NCBI GenBank assembly: GCA_023053545.1
Contig: JAKZAN010000089.1
Location: 46,001-110,000 of the forward strand
Direction: 5' to 3'
DNA: 64,000 nt
Origin: Lepidurus packardi
Taxonomy: Eukaryota; Arthropoda; Branchiopoda; Notostraca; Triopsidae
The notes beneath the pieces were generated by a model that was not told the DNA's origin, searched no databases, and was given only the letters and a program-made list of their open reading frames with translations. Shown here piece by piece: positions 24,281 to 35,334 of the stretch (position 1 is its first letter; every line of letters begins with the position of its first letter). The translations under genes and the position numbers were made by a program.

Positions 24281-24961
24281 TCACTTCAATAGGAACACCA
24301 CGTTTACTGTCGTTGTCACATCTGCAGTCCCGTAGGCATTGAAGCTGTAGTAGCTGATGTCCTTGATTCCAACCACACTTGTGCCTGCTAGTTTAGCCAA
24401 AGTATCAGCCTTTTTTCTGGCTTCTTTAAATGCCTGCTCTAATGCTTGAGTTTAGGCCACAGACTTGTTGGAACTGCTAAAACCGCTGTTGTAAATCGAT
24501 ACTCCTGGGACGGTAGCAAGGGCATCAAACAGTTTTGCCAGGTTGGAACCATTGGTGCCGATGTTTCTCACAGTGACTGTCATGCTCTGTGAAGCAATGG
24601 CACCAACAATACGGTAAGTGCCATTCGCATAATCAGTTTGAGGATACAGACTGATATACGTGGTTTTGATATCCGAATTGGCGACTCCATTATTGTTGAG
24701 GATAGTTTGGATGGTCTTGGCCTTGGCATTAAGTTGGGAGATCGCGAGAGCACTAGTGGTATTAGTCTAAGAGAAGTAGATAGTGAGTGTAGCGATATCG
24801 GCAGTGAGAGGGACGGTGGCTGAGGCGCTGATTGTGAGTGTTTTGTCAGAGGGACAGCAATTGGCACGGGCGAGGTTGGCAGGCTGGGCAGGTTGGGCAG
24901 GCTGGGCGTAGATGTTGAGGAGGACGAGAGCGAGGACTAAGAGGGATAATGTGTTCTTCAT
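24281..24961 (-). CDS. Secreted SIMPL-domain (DUF541) protein 1
   Basis: Single exon of 226 residues. A signal peptide (MKNTLSLLVLALVLLNIYAQ) leads into short PAQ repeats and then CCPSDKTLTISASATVPL, the usual start of a SIMPL/DUF541 domain ('vsGxgxvxvxPD'). The end, EARKKADTLAKLAGTSVVG, is the conserved DUF541 helix with 'A..KA..LA...G'. The family is widespread in bacteria; roles there are unclear (periplasmic/stress). It is probably secreted here. A second copy lies at 56021-56770. Confidence 0.85.
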
Positions 24962-25705
24962 GGAGAAATGAATAGGAGATCTATTGATGGAAGATAGATA
25001 GTTGATGAGTATTAGGAGGAGGAATGAGGTTTTTAAAGATTGGTTTTGGCAACCAAAAGTATACATATCTAAAGCGATAAACAAGAGACATTCAAAGATA
25101 CAATCGAGTAACTGATTATGCCCAAATATCTTAGTCTATATTTCTTATTGACATAGTCGCCATTGTATTGCTATCGGTGCTCATTATTATCCACTCGGGC
25201 CACTCATTAATCTGAGCAATACCTTGGTTCTTGATCGAACAATACCTCTATCTGCTACCCATGCACATCTATATACCATGATTACCAAGTCTCAGCAATG
25301 TATTTCATGCTACCTTCTTTAACCCTAAAGTACCAACAATTCTGGCAAACCCTTCGCGTTGGGTGGCTTGTCTTCCGAAGATATACCATGAGGTGACAAT
25401 GTTTCAAAAAGAATGAATGCTCTACAAAGAAGATACTTCCCAAGACCTTGGCAAGAGCGATAGGAACAGAAGCTATTTCTGACCCATCAACTGTAATGTT
25501 TTGTTTTGGCCTATATATGTTGATTTGAAGTCAACCGTTACCAGTAATAGTGAAATACAGAAACGAACCCATCATTTACGTATCTGAATGCCTTTGGCGC
25601 ATGTCTCTTTGGATCGATCGTGGATTAAAACTAGCAAATGATACAGATACGGTTCCATCATTCAGGAGACATGGTTACTCAGGATTACGCATGTATCACA
25701 CTCTC
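24962..25705. other. Intergenic region
   Basis: 744 bp: promoter of the SIMPL gene and trailer of the coiled-coil gene. AT-rich near 25000-25150. The plus-strand open stretch starting at 25550 runs opposite the real minus-strand gene and is rejected. Confidence 0.35.
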
Positions 25706-26926
25706 TCAAATTTTATAAAACTAGCTATGGCTGCTATTCATGCTCTGTTCTGTCCCTGTCCACATGCTCCTCTAGTATTGTGTGGTTTCGCAATTCCTCA
25801 AGTAGATGTGTCGATCCTTATATCCACCTCCTCTTGGTTGCCCCCATTTTAGGTTCTCTTCTTCTCGTTCGTCCTCCTCTGCTGCCGAGGCCTACCTCAA
25901 CTCCTTCCATTCAACCCTTTTGCTGTCTCTGAGATGGTACGGATACTGGCCTGTCATCTAGGGGTGAACATGAATAAAGTGTCCTAGGAATTTTCTACGC
26001 AGGTAGTCTGCCTACTATTTTGCATACGAAAGTTAAGTCTTAATGGTAGTAATCTATTGGTCCTTCTGCTTCAGGTTTTCGGTTTCAGGCGAACCATTCG
26101 ATATTCTGCTGACTCCGCTAGAAATCATCATACCCATGATTTGGCTTTCCTTCAGCCTGCTCACTTCTTCCTCTTCATGAGGGTAAGGCAGACCGGTTGT
26201 TTTTGGGGTATGATTTTGGTGCTTCGAGACCGAGGGGGTAATGAAAGGTGGTTGTTTCATGACTTGTCTCAATTAGGGAGATTGGAGATTATTATTTATT
26301 GCTCTCCTGCTCGAGTATTTACGATGAGAAGCAGAATCCAAAAACGTTGTTTTAGGGGTAGATTCCCTGGGACAAGGGTTGTATGAGGTGTTCAGAAGCG
26401 AGACATTCTTGTTGATTCTCTTGCGGTTGTCTTGCACGTAGGGAGTATGAGTGGAAATCGTATGAGGATCCCATTCATATCCAGTGTAAGTGAAGGCCAT
26501 ATCGGATTCCAACTCCACCATACTGGAATTCTTTTAGAAAGGGTGGGGAGAGTAGCCGAAGAGACGAGGATTTGCTGTGATAGAATTCTGACTACTCGAA
26601 GGATAGTATTGGTTCTGTTCTTAGGCTTTTATTGATGAAATACTTGGATTTTTCACCTGCTTGTGTTAGTGATCGGGGTATGTATTGTTAAGTTATACAA
26701 CCTTTTTAGAGGATGTTATGCGCGAGTAGGAGTTGAGGGAATATAGAGTGTGCTCGAGTTCAAGGCCGATATCTTATAGCATATGGCGTTTCTATTTGAG
26801 TTTCTTTAATAGCGGGGCTGACTGTTTAGAAGAAAGGTTCTGAGTGGATGAGGGACGGTTGGATAGGATTGGATGGTGAAGAGAGAAAGGGTGAGGGTAT
26901 GGGGGTCTGGTATGGGGGTTGTTCAT
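25706..26926 (-). CDS. Hypothetical helical protein
   Basis: Single exon of 406 residues, ATG at 26926 after a strongly AT-rich leader, UGA at 25706. Pro/His-rich start, a helical stretch (LKKLKEKRHMLEDIGLELEH), a Ser/Asn/Thr-rich middle, then a coiled coil (EITTIKTELSYAKEEADYLR) and a conserved-looking C-terminus with Trp and Tyr (HVHPEMTGQYPYHLRDSKR). Fifteen or so UAR codons fall where Glu suits the helices. Probably cytoskeletal; no family named. Confidence 0.6.
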
Positions 26927-27313
26927 TGTGTCTGTAAATGGGAGGGTATGATCCAGTATTCCGCTTAGGAAATATAAAAATAAAAAGGATAGCACGAGAG
27001 AGCATGGAATGCCAAAGATTGTGTATGATTTAAGAGCACATATAATTTATGGAAAGAGGGACTACGGATTTAAAGTATGATATCGAACATCACACACGCT
27101 TTTAATTGTATGCCGGGGCTAGAGTACAGCGGAAACCACAGCATTAACTCACTCCGCCAACAAACATAACTTTTTTGACTGCCATTGATTCATTTCTAAA
27201 GGCACGCGATAGAACTATTATCCCTACTCACTATCCCATCGCAGCCCTACTATACAACCATCTCCCAGTCAGTCTCTATACCCATAATCTATATTAAGCA
27301 CTCCCATCATTCG
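26927..27313. other. Divergent intergenic region
   Basis: 387 bp between divergent starts at 26926 and 27314, with AT-rich segments near 26960-27070. Likely promoters. Nothing else seen. Confidence 0.35.
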
Positions 27314-27652
27314 ATGTCCTATTGTTGCGAGAGCTATACTTTCCGAATCTTTATGTTTCACTTGCTATCTTCCTACCTGCTCGCTCAAGTGAACTTATAC
27401 ATCTTCTTCTTGTATTGTGCCCTGCAACAAGGGCATAAGTCATTCGGCACGCTATATCTCTCGAAGCTGTTGACACAGTTCACGTGGAACACGTGGCTAC
27501 ATGACAGCAAGTATAGGTCTTTCTTGCCGAGCTCCAACAGACAGATCGAGCACGTGTTCTCGCTCCTCTTTATGGCCTCATTCCTGGCCCACTACCATTT
27601 CTCCTATTCTTTTTTAATGCGCAACTGTTTTGGGTTGAATGCTGGGTTCTGA
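27314..27652 (+). CDS. Small membrane protein
   Basis: 112 residues with no TAA, TAG or TGA until the UGA at 27650. Three hydrophobic stretches (IFMFHLLSSYLLAQV, LYIFFLYCAL, HVFSLLFMASFLAHYHFSYS). It overlaps the C-terminal 25 codons of RNF32 on the other strand by 75 bp, which weakens the call; an unseen intron near its end would remove the overlap. No family recognised. Confidence 0.4.
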   Translation: MSYCCESYTFRIFMFHLLSSYLLAQVNLYIFFLYCALQQGHKSFGTLYLSKLLTQFTWNTWLHDSKYRSFLPSSNRQIEHVFSLLFMASFLAHYHFSYSFLMRNCFGLNAGF

Positions 27653-28732
27653 CTATCTGGTTTTTGGTTTTGAACCGATTGGGCTATTTATCGTTCCTCC
27701 TACTCCTTCTCGTCTTTGTGACAAAGATACTGTTTCAACTCTTCTGCGTTTCTCCTTCGAAACTCCATATAATTCAAAGTGGTGTGGTTTTAGAATGTTA
27801 AGATGAGGGAGGATGTACATTTTGGTGCGTTGCAGTTCTACCAGATCCTCGAATAGCCGCTCATGGTTGCCTTTAAACTCAAGCAGATTTTGTTTCATCA
27901 GGGCTTCATATGTGGCTCTGTTCTTACGAGCACGCTCACCCATTCTTGCCGACAGTTTCCACATCTTATACCCTATGAGTCTGCGCCCGAATAACTTGCT
28001 CTGAGCCTTAAACCCACGTGCGATCAAGGACTCGTAGAGGGCTATTCGTAATCGTGAACCTCGAAGGGCAGCCTGTATCCGCACAATACATTTGAAGGTA
28101 AACACACGAATACCTTCATCGATAATCTTTTTATCGTAATCCTGCTTTCTGCAAATAGGACAACTCTTCACCTTGTTATGTCGCTAAAAGGAGGTCAGAC
28201 ACGCCGCATGGAAAGTGTGGCTACAAGATAACAAGGTCTGAGGAGATCGACGAAAATCCTACAGACAAATACTGCAGATATTTTAGGAGTCTTTACGCAT
28301 TCTGCTTTGATTTTCGATGGCCTCCCACTCCTTTTGGGTCAGAGGTAAGGGTGGAGCACCTATGATTCCCAGTCGCTGCGCCAATGTAAGTTTATTCTTA
28401 TACGCTGCCATCTTTATGGTATCAGATTCCTGCTACCTAAGTTTCTTAAGCTCTTCGGATTAGTAGGGTAGAATGCTCTGTTTCTGCTTATTTTATAGTT
28501 TTTCTATAGCCTTAACGGTGTTAGAAACACTGCGCTGGTTGTACTGTGCAATAGTTGAGACGATTGGTTTCGTTGAGACAGGGGCTCTGTTCGTAGACAC
28601 CCTCACTCGAAAGCGTGGAGGTTATTAGAGTATTGACTTGACATCGATGTTAGCTTTGCGGAGGAGGTGATCTTGGAGTGCTGCAGAATGGATAGCGTCC
28701 ATGTTGCGTTAACGTTGAGGTTTTCTTTGCAT
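27578..28732 (-). CDS. RNF32: RNF32-like RING and IQ protein
   Basis: Single exon of 384 residues. Order matches RNF32: SAALQDHLL near the start, LTLAQRLGIIGAPPLPLTQK at about residue 120, a RING-H2 (CSICLEDF ... LLSCSHTFHAACLTSF ... SCPICR), then DEGIRVFTFKCIVRIQAALR with an IQ motif (IQAALRGSRLR). Human RNF32 has a second RING after the IQ; here the C-terminal 180 residues are helical and basic with no Cys/His cluster, so that RING is absent. RNF32 is a presumed ubiquitin ligase of testis and ciliated cells. The conserved Glu before the first zinc Cys and several others are UAA/UAG. Confidence 0.85.
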
Positions 28733-28995
28733 GGTTTAGTTATAGAGTCTGATTCGATTAATGGATGGGATGTGTTTTGCTTCGAAGGAGACCGAACAAT
28801 AGGTTAGTTTGCTTTGAACTTAAACACTAATGGTGGGGTATTATATTCGTTATCAGATATTCACGGTATAGGCGTGAGGGACTTTAAATACGAATAGATA
28901 ATCGGTAGAGCATACTAACGCCAAGCAAATACACTCAATGAGTGTGTCTGCCGACTGCTGAGAATTATGCATTTTCTTTAAGACCACGAATTCAA

Positions 28996-30669
28996 TCAAT
29001 AACTCGACTCTAACGCCTCGATCTCCTATTGCTTCAAGGATATTATCTGGTTCAGTTTCCTATCCATGATCTCTAACTCCTTTGCGAGCCTATCCGCCTT
29101 GTCTCGTTCTGCACAATACTTGCTTCTTTCCTTATGGTACTTATACTCCAGTCTGGATATTTCCTGCAGATATTTCTGCTCGTTCACTTGGCTATTCTCT
29201 AGCTCGGCTTCCGCCGTCTCAAGCCGAATCCTGTATTGCTGGACCTTCGCCTCTACTTCTTGCATCTGCGAGTTGTGGTTCCTATCCATTGACTAAAGCC
29301 CCTAATTCAGGATCTTCAGCTATCGTTCAGATTGCCCCATGGTTTCCTGTAGTCTGCCAATGTGTATTTTATATTGTTCTGATTCATTGACATGCTCGAT
29401 CTTTAGAACTTCCGCTTTAGTCCTGGCCTCACTCAAATTTCTATTCAGTTCCTCGTTTCTGGAAATGTGTCCTGCTAGCTCGGACTTGAGTTTCGCGACC
29501 TATTCGTTGAGGTTGTTTATCTTTTAATTTTTCTTTTGGATGTACTTCTGAGTTTGCTTCGAAAACTACTATCTTTATTGATGGACAGCTGATCTGAGAC
29601 TACGGTTTTAAGCCTGTAGTTCGCCAATAATGTTGGAATACGCAGTCAGATCATCAATTTCATTGCTGGGGTTTATACTGTGGCGGGATATCTTCTGAGG
29701 TTGGAGTAGGGATGTGCATGTGCTGGATAGCGGATCTCTCTGGTAATAATCATACTCAACCACCATTTTCCCAAGCTTGTTAGGTTTTATAACAAACTCT
29801 TTCTCGATGTTTGTAGTATTCGCTCTGTTCTGAAGTTTGTTTTATTTGTTGTTGTCGTGTCTCTAAGATTCCAAATCTGGTCTATTATTGTTGCTACCTA
29901 TTCCTAAGTGCTTCTTCAGAAGTAGGGTCAGACTACTCAGCAGCCTTTTACTGTTCAAGCTTGGTGCTTGATCACAGTCCATAACACAAACATAATTACT
30001 ATCACATCCTCGATCATTTGTGTTAACACCACAAGTACTTACCTTTGCAGCCCAGTTCAGCAACTAAGCAATCTGTTCCTCTATATATTTGGAGTCCTGA
30101 ATCGTTGTGACTATAACCCACTTGTACTGCATCTCTCTCTATTATATCGATCTCCTAATGTTCATACTTGAACTCTTGGACATCCCAAGTTGGATGATAT
30201 GCACAGTTTAGGGGCTTATTTTGGATTATTTTTTCCTGAGGATCTTGTGGGGCTCAGTAGACCATTAAGAATAAGGAGGACTCTTATGTAAATTAAACTG
30301 AACAGTTTAGGCCATGCGGAATCTCTGGATATTGAGTTCGGAAGTATCATCGCTTCTGATTGAAGCCTCAAGGAGGTGTTTAGAGTATTGCATATGATTT
30401 GAAGGATTTCCTATCAGAATGAAAAGGTGTAAGGAGTGGGTATGGTCGCCGAACAAATGTCTAAAAAACGAAGGAAGCGTCTGAGGTGAGAGTATCCTGT
30501 TGTAGGGAGTATGCTGAGTAGAGGCGTGGTTGTTATGTTTATTGTGGGTATTTTTAATTTGTGCAGTGGTAGAGTTGCGAGACAGGCTCCTGAGGGAAGT
30601 GGAGCGGGTGGCCTTGGAGAGTGCAGGTTAGAGTCTGAAAGCTGCAGTTTCGATAGTATTGTGACGCAT
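28996..30669 (-). CDS. Coiled-coil protein
   Basis: Single exon of 557 residues, ATG at 30669. The first 130 residues are Ser/Thr/His-rich and disordered, then EEREMQYKW and EEQIAELLNWAA (helical), a linker with several Cys, and from about residue 300 to the end a long coiled coil (EFSKQTQKYIQKKNEKINNL..., SRLEYKYHKERSKYCAERDK). A GTAAGT near 30035 could start an intron, but no in-phase acceptor follows, so I keep the open frame. Likely a ciliary or cortical structural protein; family unknown. Confidence 0.65.
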
Positions 30670-30867
30670 GAAGGTTGCTAATAAGTGAAATGCCTGTTGC
30701 TTGAGCTAATTATTTATTTCTACTCGTATCAAAAAGAGGAGGCTAACTGACTATTCTTCATCTGAACATTACAAAATCCGTATTCCCTCGGTCAAGCAAT
30801 AGATATTTTGATAGCCTCCCGATTACTATGTAGATTTCAACTTACATATCAATCAAACAGCTCGCCC

Positions 30868-32568
30868 TCATAAAATTCTCCTCACAAGGTTTGCGAACCC
30901 TTTGATCCCATTCTTTATCACTCGAGGCACTTTTATTTGGTCGTTACTAAAAGTCTATGAGCTTGTCCTGCTTGATCCAACCTCTAATCGATGGCTACTG
31001 CGACTATCTACACTGGCTATCTCATTCCTATCTTACACTGTGATTTTTATTTTAGGTATGTGGAGGTGCTACTGTTGTTTCGAGATTCCTGTCTCCTCTT
31101 AAGTGTGATATTCGATGTTCTGTTTCTCGTCTCTTAGACCCTCTTCGAATTCATAATCCTCCATAATCTCAAATACACTTGATAGTTCTTCAAGACGATA
31201 CATCGTGGATTTCCGAAGCTCCTTTTAATAGAACACTTTCGATGATGTTGATCCCTATTATCGATTCTCTCTGCTCTCCATATTCTGTTGAGCTAGAGCC
31301 TCCCTAGCTTCCTAAGTCCCGGATTCTATCATATTCTCTTACGAGCTCACTGTATTGATATACCCTTCGGACTGCAGGTCCCCCAAAATACGCAGAACTA
31401 GATCTTCAACTCGCAACTCTTTTCCTTTCTCGCACTGTATCTAATTGCTGGGAGTGTTATCGTTTTTATCGCCTTTCGATTATCTTTTTAGGCTCAATGA
31501 TGCTGAACTTATGGTTTTTATGCAAATATGCCGATGTCTACCAACTGGCATCTCGTCCAAACTCAGGCTAGAACTCTAGGTTGATATTGGAGATGCTTGC
31601 GAAGGCCTTCTTTTGTTTTTTGTATGGTCATGATCCATATATTCTGGGTCCAGAAATGACTCGAGCGAAGGCTTTACTCTCAATGTATCTACTTGGGAGA
31701 TACCCCTAAACATGCGATTGATTTCTGATACGTGCAGACAGACAGGATACTCGGTTCTGCATAGCGGGAAATTCAAATTTTTGCGCAGATTCAGAGCTTT
31801 GTCCACAACTTCCACGTGTGGATGCACCCGCAAGTATTCTTTATGATAGCTTGACAAAAGCAAAGTCAAGTAGTATCGGTTGATGGAGAACTTATCATAG
31901 GAACTCTTAAAATCTGTCAGGGAGATACTGAAAACTTCTTGTTCCAGGCGGGTTAGAAATTCCCCTAGTTCATAAGGAGGTTTGATCCGAGGCAAAACCA
32001 GGCTGAGGATGGCTAGTGCACTTTTTAATAGTGCGACTTCTTGTTAAAGGACGATGCACTCCATTATGTATCCCGTGAGACTGTTTGTGAAACCTTTGGT
32101 ATAAAGACAAACAAACCATTGGACTACGAAGAAAGATGTCTCGACTCCCGAGGTCTCATTTATTATGTCAAACTAGGGTAAATGCACTTTAACCAGGTCA
32201 TCCAAAACAGCATTAAGACAGATGACTGCACTCATATCCACATAGTAGTCCGGAGGTAGGATGTCCTCGATGAGCGAGACCAGAACCCAGAAACAGTCTT
32301 GTTCAGAGTAGCCATTCATGATGAAGTAGGCCACGATGTAGTTGAGTCCCTGGCAATAGACTGTGTTGGGACTACGGATGGCGTAGGCCTAAAGAACTCG
32401 ACGAAGTTTGGTGGCTTCTTCAGGACTGGAGTTGAATGTCCTGTTGATATCTTTGTCGATGCTGGTGAAGAAAGTATCAGGATAGAGGGATCTGTTTTGT
32501 GCGAGTACATTGTAATAGCCTGGACGTTCATGTCTTTTGTAGTAAGCTCCACTGAAGAGTAGGATAAA
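30868..32568 (-). CDS. TBC-domain Rab GTPase-activating protein (5' end unresolved)
   Basis: The main exon (567 codons) starts at a splice acceptor at 32569-32570 and ends with UGA at 30868. It encodes most of a TBC domain: FSGAYYKRHERPGYYNVL, the catalytic Arg finger in DINRTF, LRRVLEAYAI, the Gln finger in YCQGLNYIVAYF, PDYYVDMSA and FVVQWFVCLYTKGF. TBC proteins switch off Rab GTPases in membrane traffic. The C-terminal half is disordered and Glu/Ser-rich. The first part of the TBC domain and the start lie upstream; a probable exon at about 32740-32860 (RKEYFDDCAKTKFMKHHNEL) could not be joined in phase. Confidence 0.85.
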
Positions 32569-33508
32569 CTAGGTTGGTTAATGTTATTGTTATGAAGATA
32601 TATGCTAGCCATTTAGAACAATGCGGATATGAAGATATATTGAAGGACAAAACAAAGATGAATTCGGAGATAGCAATCCAAATATAAAGTGTTAAGGGAA
32701 AAACAGAAAAAGCATGAGTGGTTGTGTACAATTTTACGGGTCTATTGGCTGCTGGCAGTATTCAGCTAGTTATGATGCTTCATGAATTTTGTCTTGGCGC
32801 AGTCGTCAAAGTATTCCTTCCTACTCGCGCAGAGCAGCAAATGCTAAAATATACAATTGGCGGAAAACAAGTAGTCGTGGTTCAGTAGTAACAGTTATTT
32901 ACATCATCCAAGTCTAGGTCCGAAATTATTGCGTGGTGGCTGCTGCTTGTTCGCTATTGTGGTGCATTGAGTGATTATGGGAATAGGGGGGTGTGTGGGA
33001 GTATTCTGCGATTGGTTTGGGGGTATTCGGGGGGCGAGTGAACATCAATCATGCGCATAAAGAGCCTCTCTTTGGGAAATAGAGCATCGGATAAAGGTAG
33101 GGATTGCTGTTAGTCTTAGGCGATTCGAGCATGGTTGAGAAACATAATGTGTTACTGTTAGTATTGTATTACAATTTTCGGAATCTGTACTATTTGCGCC
33201 CCATCCCATTGTCTTGTATTTTTTGATATTTTGCGTCTGAAGAAATACTAGTATGAGAGGATGCAAGATATATCGACGATGGGATAAGAAGATAATATAG
33301 CTGAGCATAAACGAAAAGAGGACTCTGAATAGCTCAGGTTGTCTTGCTCAGAGTTCCCTCCTCTGCCACTCCCATCTGCACTGCTACCAAAATAAAACAC
33401 CTTTCATAGGTAGTTATTTTAATTATATTGCTAATCTCTCGTATAGTGACTTTCCCCATATCTGACATTTCTGTTTGTTGGGTTATTTTATGCGACTCTT
33501 TAATACTT
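32569..33508. other. Region holding unresolved 5' exons of the TBC gene
   Basis: About 940 bp. It includes the exon-like segment at about 32740-32860 on the minus strand and AT-rich stretches that look like introns or promoter. Bases 33330-33508 are the trailer of DAW1. No other gene is evident. Confidence 0.3.
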
Positions 33509-35001
33509 TCACTCTTTCGAGTGGTTCACGTCTCGCCATAACTTGCACGTGTTATCCTTTGACCCTGTTATAATCGTGTCACCCTCGTAGTTGAAACTAC
33601 AAGAGAAGATTTCGTCGTCATGCCCTTCTAGTGTCTGCAGTAGTTTGCATGTTTAGGCGTCCCACAGTCTGCCGATTCTGTCGAAACCTCCAGTGAACAA
33701 CTTGGTCCCTTGGGGATTGAAAATCACTTTTGAGACCTCTCCTTCATGTCCTGTATTTACCCAATATATTAGTCGATTAGAGTAGTGGGTTACCGCTGAG
33801 AACGCCGATGGACTTGGATGTAGCGACATCGTAGATACGTACGGTGCTGTCCACACTTGCCGTTGCGACTTTGCTGCCGATCGAGTTAAAACTGATGTCT
33901 AGGATTTCGTCAGTGTGTCCTTTGAGCACGGCTAAGCATTTGCCAGTTTCAACTTCCCAGAGTCTGCATGTTTTATCGATGGAACCTGTAGCACAAACCT
34001 ACCCACCGAACTCGAATTGAGTGCTAGATATTTCACCAGTGTGACCCGCCAGGATATGGATAGGGTCACCACTGCGCGTATCCCAGATGATGGCAGTCTT
34101 ATCGAAAGAACCAGTAAGGATCTTATCGCCGTCAGCGTTGAAATTCAATGACACGATTTACCCTTCGTGACCTTTAAGGGTTGAGTGTTCCTTTCCTGTC
34201 TCCAGATCCCACAGTTTGGCGGTCTGATCCATAGAACCTGTGGCTACCAGGGATTTATGGGGATCAAAGCTGATAGTAACGACCTCGCCCTGATGGCCTG
34301 CAAAGGTATATAGGCATTTACCAGTATCAGTATCCCAAAGTTTAGCGGTCTTGTCAAATGAACCAGTTGCGATTTTGTCACTGTATTTATTAAAGACATT
34401 TAAAAGGAATTTTGTGGGTCGTTATGATGGTTATTAGAAGGTACCCGTAAGGAACATTAAAAGCCATGCAGTAAACAGCATTTTTATGTCCTTCAAGTGT
34501 GTTGAGGAGCTTTCCTGTCTCAGTCTCCCAGATCTTGCAGGTACGATCGTAGCTTCCCGTAATGAACCTAGTATTCGCATTAAGGATATGAATAGTGATA
34601 TTTTGTGACGGTAAGGGCTTGTGGATTACTTATCTCCGTTCTTGTTGAAGGCACAGTTTGTCAAAGGCAGGACGTGTGCCTTGAGGGTTTTGAAGAGTTC
34701 GAACTTCTGTTCTTTCTTGGATTCGATCTTGTCAATCAACTCTAGTAAATAAATTAAATGGCGAAAAAGGATGTTTGGCTGGGGAGTGATTACTCTGGAT
34801 GAGCATTTTGAGCTGTCCTTTTTTGCTCTAGGTAATGATTGGCTCCTCAGCGACTATTTCTTCAACAAGCTCGTCAACGTCGGTCTGGGCGGAGAGATTG
34901 AGTAGGTCAATGCTTTTGGTTTCTTGTTCGCCGTTGCTTCTGACGTACTCGAGGAGGATACCTGGGGGGTAGTATCTGAGGAGGAATCTCTTGAGCTTCA
35001 T
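33509..35001 (-). CDS. DAW1: DAW1/ODA16, outer dynein arm transport factor
   Basis: Exons 34794-35001, 34630-34741, 34445-34567, 33794-34380 and 33509-33750 (introns 52, 62, 64, 43 nt); 423 residues against about 415 in human. The start [19 protein letters not shown] is near-identical to DAW1, followed by the helical [20 protein letters not shown] and eight WD40 blades (e.g. [30 protein letters not shown]). DAW1 is the cargo adaptor that links outer-arm dynein to intraflagellar transport. Blades carry the family's conserved GHxxE; in one blade that Glu is TAA (34158-34160), good support for the code. Confidence 0.97.
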
Positions 35002-35334
35002 GAAGTATGTGTGTTGAGAGTATTAGTGTGGAGGGGGGTGGCTTTGTTTGGGCCTGTTTTATGTGCTTATAAATATTTTGTTATGAGATTACGATATGGA
35101 ATCGTATTTTTAAACTGATTTGTCTGAGTGATAGACGCTTAAAGATACAAATTGAGTACTGACTCAGAGATGGATTATACAGAAAAGTTAGTACTATTAG
35201 TTCAGGCCAAATCCCATTCAGGCGTTGCCTCCAGAAGAAATTCTTGTATTCACCTACACTTCATCCAATTAGATATTCTGTAGTTTCATTAACATCATCA
35301 CACTCAAGTCATCCTTCTAATCACAGACAATTTG
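35002..35334. other. Intergenic region
   Basis: 333 bp upstream of DAW1 and downstream of METTL14, AT-rich around 35070-35120. It probably contains the DAW1 promoter. Nothing else seen. Confidence 0.35.

Noticed and set aside
25550-26386. Continuous plus-strand frame of 278 codons
   Set aside because: It lies opposite the helical minus-strand gene at 25706-26926, which has a better start, an AT-rich leader and sensible Glu placement. With one stop codon, antisense frames this long occur by chance.
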